A stretch of DNA of 64,000 nucleotides, taken from Chloroflexota bacterium. Its GTDB lineage: Bacteria > Chloroflexota > Anaerolineae > Caldilineales > Caldilineaceae. Shown here piece by piece: positions 1 to 8,380 of the stretch (position 1 is its first letter; each line of letters starts with the position of its first letter). The position numbers and the translations under genes are program-made. The DNA lies in assembly GCA_003451595.1 (NCBI GenBank), contig DMDA01000114.1, forward strand, positions 1 through 64,000. The letters run 5' to 3'. Under the pieces are notes generated by a model that saw only the letters and a list, made by a program, of their open reading frames with translations, was not told the DNA's origin and made no database searches.

Positions 1-26
1 TTCATAAAGTGCAAGGTTAGTGGGCG

Positions 27-55
27 CTGTCAGGAAACACTGTCGATGGTATAAT
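27..55 (+). promoter_or_regulatory. Predicted sigma-70-type promoter of the DUF1624 gene
   Basis: CTGTCA (27-32) and a perfect TATAAT (50-55) are separated by 17 bases. Transcription would start near 62, giving a short leader before the ATG at 108. Prediction from consensus only. Confidence 0.5.
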
Positions 56-107
56 CGGGCGACTGACTGAACGCCTATCCTGTTTGTCGGAAAGTGGGGA
101 ACTGCGC

Positions 108-947
108 ATGGCAACGACAACGGCCGCCGTCCAAACCAGCAAGAGTAAAGTCCAGGCTGCCCGCTTCTGGGAGATCGACGCCATGCGCGGCGTCGCCATC
201 ATCACGATGATCGTCTATCATGCGATGTGGGATCTGTGGTACTGGGGCGTCTTTCCGAATGTGGTGCTATGGGAAGGCTTCTGGAAGTATTGGCAACGTT
301 TTACCGCAGGCACCTTTCTGATCCTGGTCGGTGTTTCTCTCACGTTGGTCTACCGCCGCGAGCGCGCGCGGCGCGGCCCTGACGCGCGCCTTTTCCCCAA
401 GTTTCTGCTACGCGGTCTGAAAATTTTCGGCCTGGGCATGATCATCACGCTGGTAGTGACGCTGGCGGGCGTTGGCTATGTAGACTTTGGCATCTTGCAC
501 CTGATCGGCGCCGCCACGATCCTGGCCTATCCGCTCCTGCGTTTCACCTGGCTGAACCTGGCGTTGTGGGGCGTCTTCTCGCTCGCTGGCAAGTGGCTCG
601 AGCAATTCCACTTCGACGGGCGTTGGCTGTCGATCCCGCTCGGCTCCACTCTGTTCATCTTCTTTCTGGATGGCCGCTGGCTGGCGCCGTTCGGCGTCAC
701 ACCGACGCGCTACCCGGCGGTGGATTATTTCCCGCTGATCCCGTGGTTTGGCGTGGTGCTGTTGGGCGTCTGGTTGGGCAACTGGTTCTACGCCGACAAC
801 CGCCGTCTCATCCCGCTGCCGGATTGGGGCGACGTGCTGCCGATCCGCGGGCTGCGCTTTCTAGGGCGTCACTCGCTGTTGATCTACATGATTCATCAGC
901 CGCTGATTCTGCTTGTCCTGGCGTTGCTGGGCATCGTCAAGATGTAA
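108..947 (+). CDS. DUF1624 / heparan-alpha-glucosaminide N-acetyltransferase-like membrane protein
   Basis: A 279-residue integral membrane protein of the DUF1624 group, related to heparan-alpha-glucosaminide acetyltransferases and acyltransferase-3 proteins. The first membrane segment carries the family start EIDAMRGVAIITMIVYH (about residues 22-38). Further hydrophobic helices follow, and the last contains RHSLLIYMIHQP, also typical. Members are thought to carry acyl groups across the membrane to sugars; the substrate cannot be read from the sequence. An in-frame TTG exists at 84, but the ATG at 108 has a GGGGA ribosome site just upstream and is preferred. The gene has its own promoter at 27-55 and is followed by hsp20 after 180 bases, so it is probably monocistronic. 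The family call is firm; the function is inferred. Confidence 0.8.
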   Translation: MATTTAAVQTSKSKVQAARFWEIDAMRGVAIITMIVYHAMWDLWYWGVFPNVVLWEGFWKYWQRFTAGTFLILVGVSLTLVYRRERARRGPDARLFPKFLLRGLKIFGLGMIITLVVTLAGVGYVDFGILHLIGAATILAYPLLRFTWLNLALWGVFSLAGKWLEQFHFDGRWLSIPLGSTLFIFFLDGRWLAPFGVTPTRYPAVDYFPLIPWFGVVLLGVWLGNWFYADNRRLIPLPDWGDVLPIRGLRFLGRHSLLIYMIHQPLILLVLALLGIVKM

Positions 948-1127
948 GGTAGGCTGGGGAGAGCGCGTGAAGTTGGAGGCGCCGCCTTCTTATGCACTTC
1001 TAACATCGCGCTTGCGTTCTTCTGACAGAGCCAGCCTACACTGACAATCAAAAGACAGGAGCAAATGCAAACGCAGATGCAACCACTGTCTGGCTTTGGT
1101 GAACATCTTGAAATGGAGGTAATACCT

Positions 1128-1586
1128 ATGACAAGCATTACACGTTGGGACCCCTATCGCGAGTTGGCAACCATGCGCCAGGTATTGGATCGCTTCTTCG
1201 ATGATGATTTTGCCCGCTTCCCCAGCTTGTGGGAACGGCGCCCCGAAACGATGAGTCTGGCGCTGGATGTGGCCGAGAAGGATGATGCGTTTATCGTCAA
1301 AGCGTCGGTGCCGGGCGTGGCGCCAGAGGACGTCGAAGTGACGCTGACTGACAATGTGCTGACGATCAAGGGCGAAATGAAGGCTGACAAGGAGATCAAT
1401 GAGGATAACTACCATCTCCGCGAGCGCCGCTTTGGTTCGTTCATGCGCAGTGTGACGCTGCCGACCGCCGTTGACGCTGACAAGATCGAAGCGGTCAACG
1501 AGAATGGCGTGCTGACGCTGACGCTGCCCAAAGCCGAGGCGGTCAAGCCCAAGAAAATCGAGGTCAAGAAGGTCGTCGCCGCATAA
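1128..1586 (+). CDS. Hsp20/alpha-crystallin family small heat-shock protein
   Basis: A 152-residue small heat-shock protein, an ATP-independent cytosolic holdase. The N-terminal arm MTSITRWDPYRELATMRQ is typical of bacterial Hsp20. The alpha-crystallin domain spans about residues 40-140 and contains the conserved A-x-x-x-N-G-V-L motif (VNENGVLTLTLPK). A C-terminal Lys/Val-rich tail (KPKKIEVKKV) carries an IXV-like motif used in oligomerisation. The start at 1128 is set by GGAGGT at 1115-1120; an upstream in-frame ATG at 1065 lacks such a site. A strong intrinsic terminator follows directly, so the gene is a single transcription unit. I looked for CIRCE or HAIR elements upstream and saw none. 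Confidence 0.95.
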   Translation: MTSITRWDPYRELATMRQVLDRFFDDDFARFPSLWERRPETMSLALDVAEKDDAFIVKASVPGVAPEDVEVTLTDNVLTIKGEMKADKEINEDNYHLRERRFGSFMRSVTLPTAVDADKIEAVNENGVLTLTLPKAEAVKPKKIEVKKVVAA

Positions 1587-1621
1587 TCGGCTACGCCTGA
1601 CAGGAAACTATCTCACGGACG

Positions 1622-1662
1622 ACTGGGGGGATGTGCGACGTTGCACATCCCCCCAGTTTTTT
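1622..1662 (+). terminator. Rho-independent terminator of hsp20
   Basis: Perfect 15-bp stem (1622-1636 with 1643-1657), 6-base loop and a run of six T at 1657-1662. It lies 35 bases after the hsp20 stop codon. Confidence 0.93.
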
Positions 1663-1728
1663 CATCGCCCCCTTCGTGCCCTACAATGCGTTGGCAATCA
1701 TCCAGACCAGCCTTGTGGGGAGACGCAC

Positions 1729-2916
1729 ATGACTACTTCAGCCGATATTCTGACGCAAGCACAGGCGCTCGCCGACCAGTTGATAGCCTGGCGCCGCGAC
1801 ATCCACACACACCCCGAACTCAGCTTTCAAGAACAGCGCACGGCCAACCTGGTCGCCAATGAACTGACCGCGCTTGGCATCGAAACGCAGACCGGCGTCG
1901 GCAAAACCGGCGTCGTCGGCTACCTGGGTGACGCCGGCCCCGTCGTCGCCATTCGCGCCGACATGGACGCGCTGCCGATCCACGAAGAGAACGACGTGCC
2001 CTACCGCTCGCAGACGCCGGGCGTGATGCACGCATGCGGCCACGACGCACACACCGCCATCCTGCTGGGCGTCGCCCGTGTGCTTGCCGCCATGCCCGAC
2101 CGCCCTGCCGGACAGATTCGCTTTCTCTTCCAACCCAGTGAAGAGTGGCGCGACGAAGAGAATAAATCCGGCGCTACACGCATGATCGAGGACAAGGCGC
2201 TGGAGGGCGTCAACGCCGTATTGGCGCTACACGTCGCCAGTGACATGCCCAGTAAGCGTATCTCGATTGCCGACGGTTACGCCAGCGCCAACGAGGATTC
2301 TTTCGAGGTGTGGCTGCGCGGCACCGGCGGACACGGCGCCTTCCCCCATCAAGCCATCGACCCCACCTTCATGCTGGCGCAGGTGCTCAACACGCTACAC
2401 GGCATCCGCGCCCGCCGCATCGATCCGACCAAAGCCGCCGCGCTCTCGATCGGCGTCATCCAGGCCGGCGCTGCGTCCAACGTGATCCCCAACCAGGTCT
2501 ACCTATCCGGCACCATGCGCAGCTTTGAGGATAGCGTGCGCCAGCAGTTGCGCGACGAGCTGGCCCGGGCGCTGGAGATCAGCCGCGTGTTGGGCGGCGA
2601 CTTCGAGCTGAACTTGAAACCCGGCTACCCGTCTATGTATAACGACCCGGCGGTGGCGCACATCATCCGCGTGGCCACGCGCGATCTGGTGGGCGCGCCC
2701 ACATTGCTCGACCCGGAGCCGATGATGGGCGCCGAGGACTTCAGCTACATGACGCGTCAGGCGCCTGGGGCAATGTTCATGCTCGGCGCCAAAAAGGACG
2801 CACTTGACCGTCCGCATCACACACCAGTCTTCGACATCGACGAGTCCGCCTTGCCGCTGGGCGTCGCCGTGCTGGCCGATGCGGCGTGCCGGCTGCTCCG
2901 CCAGAAGGCAGGCTGA
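1729..2916 (+). CDS. M20 family amidohydrolase (aminoacylase/hippurate hydrolase type)
   Basis: A 395-residue zinc amidohydrolase of peptidase family M20, subfamily D (hippurate hydrolase, IAA-amino acid hydrolase, aminoacylase). It cleaves N-acyl amino acids or similar amides in the cytosol. Family motifs are visible: RRDIHTHPELSFQE (22-35), RADMDALPI (76-84), GVMHACGHDAH (98-108, with metal-binding Cys103 and His105), FQPSEE (134-139) and ALHV (166-169). A dimerisation (lid) domain occupies about 185-300, and MGAEDFSYM near the C-terminus supplies the last metal-site residues. The ATG at 1729 has GGGGAGA about 6 bases upstream, whereas the frame stays open to 1633 through the hsp20 terminator, so longer starts are unlikely. 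The natural substrate is not determinable. Confidence 0.92.
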   Translation: MTTSADILTQAQALADQLIAWRRDIHTHPELSFQEQRTANLVANELTALGIETQTGVGKTGVVGYLGDAGPVVAIRADMDALPIHEENDVPYRSQTPGVMHACGHDAHTAILLGVARVLAAMPDRPAGQIRFLFQPSEEWRDEENKSGATRMIEDKALEGVNAVLALHVASDMPSKRISIADGYASANEDSFEVWLRGTGGHGAFPHQAIDPTFMLAQVLNTLHGIRARRIDPTKAAALSIGVIQAGAASNVIPNQVYLSGTMRSFEDSVRQQLRDELARALEISRVLGGDFELNLKPGYPSMYNDPAVAHIIRVATRDLVGAPTLLDPEPMMGAEDFSYMTRQAPGAMFMLGAKKDALDRPHHTPVFDIDESALPLGVAVLADAACRLLRQKAG

Positions 2917-2964
2917 GTCGATGGCCTCCACCCTATTCCCGCATCGGCAAATACGATAAAGTGA

Positions 2965-4230
2965 TTGAACGTGGAACTCTATCTCTCCCTGCTGCGGCGT
3001 AACCGCAACTTTCGCAACCTCTGGTTTGCGCGCGTGGTCAGCAACCTGGGCGACTGGTTCAATCTGCTGGCCTCGGCGACTCTGATCGCCACATTGAGCG
3101 GCGCCGGTACGGCGATCAGCTTTCTGTTTCTGGCGCGCTTTCTGCCGCTCTTCCTGATGAGTCCCTTCGCCGGCGTGCTGGCCGACCGTTTCGAGCGCCG
3201 CAACCTGCTGATTTGGACGGATGTGCTGCGCGCGCTGACAGTGCTCGGCTTTCTCTTTGTGGATCGCCCGGAACGCATCTGGCTGCTGTACGTGTTGACG
3301 GCGCTGCAGTTCGTCTTCAGCGCCGTCTTCTCACCAGCGGAACAGGCTTATATCCCCGCCATCGTGGAGCAGGAAGACCTGGTCACCGCCAACGCGCTCG
3401 ACAGCTTTACCTGGAGCACGATGCTGGCGATCGGCGCGCTGCTGGGTGGGCTGGCGACGGCTTTTCTGGGCGTGCAGACGGCCTTCATCCTTGACGCGCT
3501 GAGTTTTTTACTTTCAGCGTGGTTCGTCACGCGCATAGCCGTGCGCAGTCGCGGGCGAGTTCAGGAAGCAGGTCAAGTCACAACCCCGCGTACGGCCTTG
3601 CTCGAAATCTTCGAGGGGATGCGCTACCTCTGGGCGCAGCCGGTGTTGCTGGCGTTTGCGTTGATCAAGTCCGGCGGCTCACTGGTATGGGGCGGCGTCA
3701 ACGTGCTGGAAGTGCCGTTGGCAGAGCAGGCGTTCCCACTCAACGGCAATGGCACGCTCAGCCTGGGTCTGATCTACGCCGCCGTTGGGATCGGCACTGG
3801 CTTTGGCCCCTTGATTGTGCGACGGTGGCTGGGCGACTCCTGGGGCGGCATCTTGAAGGCAGTTTCGATTGGCTATCTTGCGATGACAGTGGGCACCCTG
3901 GGATTGGCGCTGGCGCCGTCGCTTGGCTGGGTGCTTGGCGCAACGATGATGCGCGGTATCGGCACCGGCGCCATCTGGGTCTTCTCAGCCGTCCTGCTGC
4001 AAATCTTGATCCCGGATCGGCTACGCGGGCGCGTCTTTGCCTTCGAATTTGCTGCGTTCACGCTGGCGCAGTCCTTCAGCACTCTGTGGGCAGGCTACGC
4101 TTACGACAACCTGGGGTGGAGTCTCTCTCAGGTGCTGTTCAGCGCTGCGCTGGGCAGTGTAGTGATGACGGCGGCGTGGATTGGCTTCTATCTGCGTGTG
4201 CGCCACCGTCCTCGCTTCGCCAGCGCGTGA
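2965..4230 (+). CDS. MFS transporter (EntS/MFS_3-type exporter)
   Basis: A 421-residue major facilitator with about 12 hydrophobic segments. The opening LLRRNRNFRNLWFARVVSNLGDWF and the loop GVLADRFERRNLLIWTDVLRAL (A-like motif with D-R-x-x-R-R, about residues 70-92) are typical of the MFS_3 group that includes the enterobactin exporter EntS and macrolide efflux proteins. It is expected to extrude a small molecule using the proton gradient; the substrate is unknown. The start is ambiguous: TTG at 2965 or GTG at 2971, neither with a strong ribosome site. It lies 48 bases after the M20 gene and may be co-transcribed. It ends in a perfect inverted repeat shared with the convergent neighbour. Confidence 0.85.
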   Translation: MNVELYLSLLRRNRNFRNLWFARVVSNLGDWFNLLASATLIATLSGAGTAISFLFLARFLPLFLMSPFAGVLADRFERRNLLIWTDVLRALTVLGFLFVDRPERIWLLYVLTALQFVFSAVFSPAEQAYIPAIVEQEDLVTANALDSFTWSTMLAIGALLGGLATAFLGVQTAFILDALSFLLSAWFVTRIAVRSRGRVQEAGQVTTPRTALLEIFEGMRYLWAQPVLLAFALIKSGGSLVWGGVNVLEVPLAEQAFPLNGNGTLSLGLIYAAVGIGTGFGPLIVRRWLGDSWGGILKAVSIGYLAMTVGTLGLALAPSLGWVLGATMMRGIGTGAIWVFSAVLLQILIPDRLRGRVFAFEFAAFTLAQSFSTLWAGYAYDNLGWSLSQVLFSAALGSVVMTAAWIGFYLRVRHRPRFASA

Positions 4231-4236
4231 TAACAA

Positions 4237-4296
4237 GCAGGCCGCGTCTACCTCGCTGGCGCGGCAGGCCGCGCCAGCGAGGTAGACGCGGCCTGC
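4237..4296. repeat. Perfect 29-bp inverted repeat at convergent gene ends
   Basis: Positions 4237-4265 are the exact reverse complement of 4268-4296, with a 2-base loop (AG). The element begins 6 bases after the MFS stop codon and covers the last 16 codons of the convergent hydrolase gene. It could act as a bidirectional terminator, although neither side has a T-run, or it may be a small palindromic mobile or REP-like element. Confidence 0.85.
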
Positions 4297-4988
4297 ACCA
4301 GCGCGCCGAAGAGCGCCTGCGACGCCTTTTCCTGTGGCAGCGCCTCTGGATGCCATTGCACGGCCAGCGCGAACGGATGCCCGGCAACTTCAAGCGCCTC
4401 GACAATACCGTCGGGGGCGTAAGCCACTGCACACAACGTCGGCGCCACTGTACGGCACGCCTGATGATGCAGACTGTTGACCGCAATCGTTGTCTCGCCC
4501 AGCAGCGTCGCCAGCCGGCTGCCCGGTGTGATGGTGATCGTGTGCGCCAGATAGTCATGCGGGTAGTTGGGATAATACGCGTGCTGCAATGCCCCGGCGT
4601 GTTCACTGATATCGCGATAGAGCGCACCACCACACGCCACGTTGAGCAACTGCAGCCCACGACAGATGCCAAAGAGTGGCTTGCCTTCCGCCAGCGCCCA
4701 ACGCGCCAGTAGCAACTCCGTCTCGTCACGTCGGGCATCCACACCGCCGACGGCTGGAATTGGCGTCATACCGTAGCGGGCGGGGTCCACGTCGCCGCCG
4801 CCGGAGAGGATCAGCCCATCCACCGCTGCCAATTGGGCGTACAACGTTGCTTCATCCCAATCAGGCGGTATCATCACCGGTTCGCCGCCGGCAGCAACAA
4901 CGCCCGCCGCAATCTGACTTGCCAGCAAATCCAGCTCGGCACGGTCGGGTGAAGTCAACGGATGTAGAGTGATGCCGATCCTGCTCAT
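4248..4988 (-). CDS. Gamma-glutamyl-gamma-aminobutyrate hydrolase family protein (peptidase C26)
   Basis: A 246-residue class I glutamine amidotransferase-like hydrolase of the C26/PuuD group, which hydrolyses gamma-glutamyl amides such as gamma-glutamyl-GABA. Seen: LILSGGGDVDP (59-69), the nucleophile elbow GICRGLQ with Cys109, NSLHHQ (171-176) and the catalytic pair in QWHPEA (His213, Glu215). The ATG at 4988 is the first in frame. The C-terminal residues after about 231 (AASTSLARPAAPAR) are encoded by the perfect inverted repeat at 4237-4296, so the original stop was probably nearer to LVQA. It is divergent from the aldo/keto reductase. No puu genes are nearby, so a role in putrescine use is not supported by context. 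Confidence 0.9.
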   Translation of the reverse strand: MSRIGITLHPLTSPDRAELDLLASQIAAGVVAAGGEPVMIPPDWDEATLYAQLAAVDGLILSGGGDVDPARYGMTPIPAVGGVDARRDETELLLARWALAEGKPLFGICRGLQLLNVACGGALYRDISEHAGALQHAYYPNYPHDYLAHTITITPGSRLATLLGETTIAVNSLHHQACRTVAPTLCAVAYAPDGIVEALEVAGHPFALAVQWHPEALPQEKASQALFGALVQAASTSLARPAAPAR

Positions 4989-5116
4989 GTGTTTGTGCTC
5001 TCCCGCAGCTACATTTCCACCTTTTGGCGTCGAATTGTACCATAGAGAGGTTGCAATGTTGGAGGCAATGCCACGATCTCTGAGCAGGAATAATGGAACA
5101 AAGGGGAGCGATCAGA

Positions 5117-6061
5117 ATGCAATACCGTTCGTTGGGACGTTCGGGGCTACAGGTTTCTGTCATTGGGTTAGGCACCAATCAATTTGGCGGCAAGGTCGAT
5201 CAAGCAGGCGTCAACGCGATCATTGCAGGCGCGCTCGATCTGGGCATCAACTTTATCGACACCGCCGATGTCTATCAGCAGGGACGCTCCGAGAGCACAT
5301 TGGGCGTGGCGCTCAAGGGCAAGTGGGACAAAGTCGTGCTGGCGACCAAAGCCTTCCACCCCATGGGCGACGGCCCCAACGACAAGGGTGTTTCGCGCTA
5401 CCACCTCATCAACGCCGTCGAAGCCAGTCTGCGTCGTCTGCAAAGCGACCACATCGATCTCTACCAAATGCATCGCTGGGATGCCGCCACCCCAATAGAG
5501 GAGACGTTGCGCACACTAGACGATCTCGTGCGCAGCGGCAAAGTGCGCTACATCGGGGCTTCCAACTACATGGCATGGCAACTGGCGCGCGCCAATCTGC
5601 TGGCAGAATTCAATCACTGGACGCCCTTTGTCAGCATTCAGAACCATTACCACATGTTCGAGCGCGCGCTAGAGCGCGAGATGATCCCCTTCTGTAATGC
5701 GCACAACATCGGCATCCTGCCCTACTTTCCGCTGGCGGGCGGTTTCCTCACCGGCAAGTACAGGCGCGGCGAAGCAGCGCCTGCGGGTTCGCGTGGTGAG
5801 TCAAGTCCCTACGTGCAGGGCTACATGACCGACGCCAATTTCGACAAACTCGAAGCGCTGGAAGCATGGGCGCAGGCGCGCGGGCGCACCTTGACCGAAC
5901 TGGCCCACGCCTGGCTGCTGGCGCAACCACAGGTGAGTTCAGTCATCTCCGGCGCGACAACACTCGCCCATGTGGAGAGTAACGCTAAAGGCGCCGACTG
6001 GCCGTTGACTGCCGCCGATCTCGACGAGGTCAACGCGTTGTTGGGCGCCGTCCCTGCATAA
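5117..6061 (+). CDS. Aldo/keto reductase
   Basis: A 314-residue NADPH-dependent aldo/keto reductase of the YghZ/Kv-beta-like or tas type. The catalytic tetrad is visible: Asp48 and Tyr53 (FIDTADVYQQGRSE), Lys78 (VLATKAF) and His119 (YQMHRWD). The C-terminal cofactor region includes SSVISGATTLAHVESN. It reduces carbonyl groups of sugars or aldehydes; the exact substrate is unknown. The ATG at 5117 has AAGGGGAG about 9 bases upstream and gives the standard N-terminus MQYRSLGRSGLQVS. It is followed after 31 bases by a class II aldolase in the same direction, which suggests a two-gene operon of sugar metabolism. Confidence 0.93.
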   Translation: MQYRSLGRSGLQVSVIGLGTNQFGGKVDQAGVNAIIAGALDLGINFIDTADVYQQGRSESTLGVALKGKWDKVVLATKAFHPMGDGPNDKGVSRYHLINAVEASLRRLQSDHIDLYQMHRWDAATPIEETLRTLDDLVRSGKVRYIGASNYMAWQLARANLLAEFNHWTPFVSIQNHYHMFERALEREMIPFCNAHNIGILPYFPLAGGFLTGKYRRGEAAPAGSRGESSPYVQGYMTDANFDKLEALEAWAQARGRTLTELAHAWLLAQPQVSSVISGATTLAHVESNAKGADWPLTAADLDEVNALLGAVPA

Positions 6062-6092
6062 CGCCATCTACCATCACCGAAAGAGCTAAACC

Positions 6093-6920
6093 ATGTTGGT
6101 GCAAAATCCGCGCGAATTTTACCAGGAAGTCTATCGACAGCCCTTTGCCATGCCCGCATTCAATGTCTGCAATCTGGAAATGGCGAAGGCCGTAATCGAA
6201 GCGGCTGTCATCGAACGGGCGCCGGTCATTGTCCAGACCTATCCCGGCGACCTGGCGCACGCTGCCTTTGGTGCGGATGTTGGCCCTCTGCCGCTCTTGA
6301 TCCGAGCCATGGCGCAGGAGGCGCCCGTGCCGGTGATCCTGCACCTGGATCATGGGCCGGGTCTCGAATACAACCTGCGCTGTCTGCGCGCCGGTTACAA
6401 CTCCGTGATGTATGACGGACATGATCTACCGCTAGAGGAAGCATTGGCGGAGACGGCGGCCATTGCCCGCGCCGCGCACGCCCTCAACGCGGCAGTCGAG
6501 GGCGAGTTGGGCACCTTCGGCGGCGGACAGGGCAGCCACGAATACACCAATCCCGATGAGGCGCCGCTCATGTTCGAGCGCGGTCACGTGGACATGCTAG
6601 CGGTCTCGGTTGGCTCAGAGCACGGTCAGGCCAGCCGGCTCAACCTCGACCTGCTCGCCGCTATCAACGCCAAGGTGCACGCGCCGTTGGTGCTGCATGG
6701 CGGCAGCGGCATCCATACAGACGATGTGCGCGCAGCGGTGAGGATGGGCGTCGTCAAGATCAACATCGGCGCAGCGTTATCGCGGGCATGGTGTCAGGGG
6801 TCGCGTGAAGGTCTGGAGGCTGGCGAGGATCACTACGGCGTGCTCCGTCGCGCCATGCAGCGTGTGCATGAGGTCGCCCGTCACCGGTTGCAGCTCATGG
6901 GCGCTAGCGGTCGCGCCTGA
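6093..6920 (+). CDS. Class II ketose-bisphosphate aldolase (GatY/KbaY/FbaA-like)
   Basis: A 275-residue zinc-dependent aldolase that reversibly cleaves fructose- or tagatose-bisphosphate type substrates to dihydroxyacetone phosphate and an aldehyde. Visible motifs are PAFNVCN (21-27), HLDHG (84-88, with catalytic Asp86 and zinc ligand His87), EGELG (136-140), SEHGQ with His177 and VLHGGSGIH (200-208, with His202). The spacing agrees with GatY. The protein is slightly short for FbaA (about 350) and fits the tagatose/ketose-bisphosphate group. The ribosome site AAAGAGC precedes the ATG. It probably shares an operon with the aldo/keto reductase. The next regulator on the strand is RpiR-type, also sugar-phosphate linked, but it is separated by a minus-strand gene. 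Confidence 0.92.
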   Translation: MLVQNPREFYQEVYRQPFAMPAFNVCNLEMAKAVIEAAVIERAPVIVQTYPGDLAHAAFGADVGPLPLLIRAMAQEAPVPVILHLDHGPGLEYNLRCLRAGYNSVMYDGHDLPLEEALAETAAIARAAHALNAAVEGELGTFGGGQGSHEYTNPDEAPLMFERGHVDMLAVSVGSEHGQASRLNLDLLAAINAKVHAPLVLHGGSGIHTDDVRAAVRMGVVKINIGAALSRAWCQGSREGLEAGEDHYGVLRRAMQRVHEVARHRLQLMGASGRA

Positions 6921-6947
6921 ATTGCCTGTGTTCAGGCCAACGCCACC

Positions 6948-6995
6948 ACTGTCAAGATGACTGTCAAGATGACTATCAAGGCGACCGTCAAGGTG
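6948..6995. repeat. Four tandem 12-bp repeats between convergent genes
   Basis: Four units of the form ACTGTCAAGATG: two exact copies at 6948-6971, then two degenerate copies. They lie in the short spacer between the aldolase and the deacetylase stop codons. Confidence 0.8.
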
Positions 6996-7047
6996 ACTGG
7001 GCGGATCGAGTAGCCGCTGCGTTGTCGACCAGGGTGGAGTGCGCCCG

Positions 7048-8055
7048 TTACCAGTCCAGCGTCAGCAGGCGAATGAGCTGATCGGGGGTCGTATCGCCAC
7101 GTACGCGGATGCGCGGCAATTCGAACGGTTGGGCGCTGTTCAACATGGCGCCTTGTACTGTCGTGGCGCCGGCCCAGTAGTTTGCGCTTTGAAAGATGTC
7201 GATTGTGCGCTGATCGTATTCGCCAGCCGGGTAGGAAACGAAGCGAGGACGGACGCCCAGCTCGTACTCGATCGTTTCCAGGCTGCCCAATGCCTGCCAC
7301 ACCAGATAATCGTCATCCCGTCCAGCCAAGCTAAAATGGTTGCGCCCATGCGACTCGATGGAAATCCCCGCCTGGAGCATCTCGCGCGCCATGTCCCAGG
7401 TCAGATACTCTGGGCGCTGCTCGTCGATGAAGTCGGTCACAACAAAAATGGTGGCAGGCATGCTGCGCGCACGCAGCAATGGGAACGCGTTTTCGTAATT
7501 GTCGCGATAACCATCGTCGAAGGTGATCACCACCGGCTTGTCAGGAAGCGGCGTCCCGCGCTGCAACGCATCGATCACGCTGTAAAGGCTCACGGCGGTG
7601 TAGCCCTCAGCCAACAGACGGTCGAGGTGGGCGGCAAATAGCTCTGGCGCCACCGAAAGGTCGCGCCGATAGATGTCAGCGTCAGCGGGCGGCGTGCTCA
7701 GGTAATGATACATGAGGATGGGCACGCGCAAGGTGCGCACCAAGCCATCGGGCGTCGGCGCGTAGGTGGGCCATGGCGTCGCAGTCGGCGTCGGCGTAGG
7801 TGTTGGCAAGCGCGCCGCAAGCGAAATCGGCGTCGCCGTGGCGGTGGGAGGGAGTGTTGCCGTTGCTGTGGCGGTCATGGTCGGTGTGGGCGTTGCCTGC
7901 ACCAGTGGCGCCGTCGGCGTCAACTCAGCGGCAACCACACTGGCGCCCCGCGTACAACCACCCAGCCACACCAGGCTGATCAGCAGCCAGGCCAGAATGC
8001 CATACGCTCGGATGTCGCCCTGCTGCCGCACCGGCAGTTTGACTTCGCTTGTCAT
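7048..8055 (-). CDS. Polysaccharide deacetylase (NodB homology) lipoprotein
   Basis: A 335-residue exported NodB-family deacetylase. Residues 17-34 form a lipoprotein signal ending in LGGC (Cys34). Next comes a Thr/Pro-rich stalk (about 45-103), then the catalytic domain. Family motifs: TFDDGYRDN (179-187, catalytic and metal Asp) and SHGRNH (235-240, metal His236 and His240). Such enzymes de-N-acetylate or de-O-acetylate cell-surface polysaccharide or peptidoglycan outside the membrane. The start at 8055 is chosen because a TATCAT -10 box lies 6 bases upstream (8062-8067), implying a leaderless message. The frame is open 12 codons further, to 8091. Convergent with the aldolase. Confidence 0.9.
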   Translation of the reverse strand: MTSEVKLPVRQQGDIRAYGILAWLLISLVWLGGCTRGASVVAAELTPTAPLVQATPTPTMTATATATLPPTATATPISLAARLPTPTPTPTATPWPTYAPTPDGLVRTLRVPILMYHYLSTPPADADIYRRDLSVAPELFAAHLDRLLAEGYTAVSLYSVIDALQRGTPLPDKPVVITFDDGYRDNYENAFPLLRARSMPATIFVVTDFIDEQRPEYLTWDMAREMLQAGISIESHGRNHFSLAGRDDDYLVWQALGSLETIEYELGVRPRFVSYPAGEYDQRTIDIFQSANYWAGATTVQGAMLNSAQPFELPRIRVRGDTTPDQLIRLLTLDW

Positions 8056-8061
8056 ACGCGC

Positions 8062-8091
8062 ATGATAGCATGGTTGTGGCCGCGCCGCCAA
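8062..8091 (-). promoter_or_regulatory. Predicted promoter giving a leaderless deacetylase mRNA
   Basis: On the minus strand TTGGCG (8091-8086), 18 bases, TATCAT (8067-8062). Transcription would begin at or next to the ATG at 8055. There is no Shine-Dalgarno sequence. Confidence 0.4.
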
Positions 8092-8233
8092 TCCTGTCCG
8101 GGTTTTCCAGCAGGGGAAAGCGTTCGCAACTCGTGATGCATACTCACGATTTATTTATCGCGAACTTTGCCCCCAAAATGCAACGTTTGTCGTCAATCTA
8201 TGTTTCATTTACATGGCTTTTTTGATTTAGTGA

Positions 8234-8262
8234 TTGACAAAAACATTTGTCCGGTCTATACT
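8234..8262 (+). promoter_or_regulatory. Near-consensus promoter with overlapping dyad, upstream of rpiR-type gene
   Basis: TTGACA (8234-8239), 17 bases, TATACT (8257-8262). The spacer and -35 carry a dyad GACAAA-AACA-TTTGTC (8236-8251), a plausible operator, and another TTTGTC lies upstream near 8188. Predicted transcription start about 8269, leaving a 110-base leader. The rest of the AT-rich 325-base gap (8056-8380) shows no gene. Confidence 0.65.
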
Positions 8263-8380
8263 TTGCAGTTGGAAGTTTCGGCATTTTGCACTCGGCTACT
8301 CCTGCAATCTACCAAGGAAACGCGCATGATCCAATAGACAACAGACTTTGCTCATCACTCATACATTCTAGGGGGGCCAG

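Noticed and set aside
1000..1127. CIRCE or HspR operator upstream of hsp20 (also sought at clpB)
   Set aside because: No TTAGCACTC-N9-GAGTGCTAA or CTTGAGT-N7-ACTCAAG pattern at either gene.
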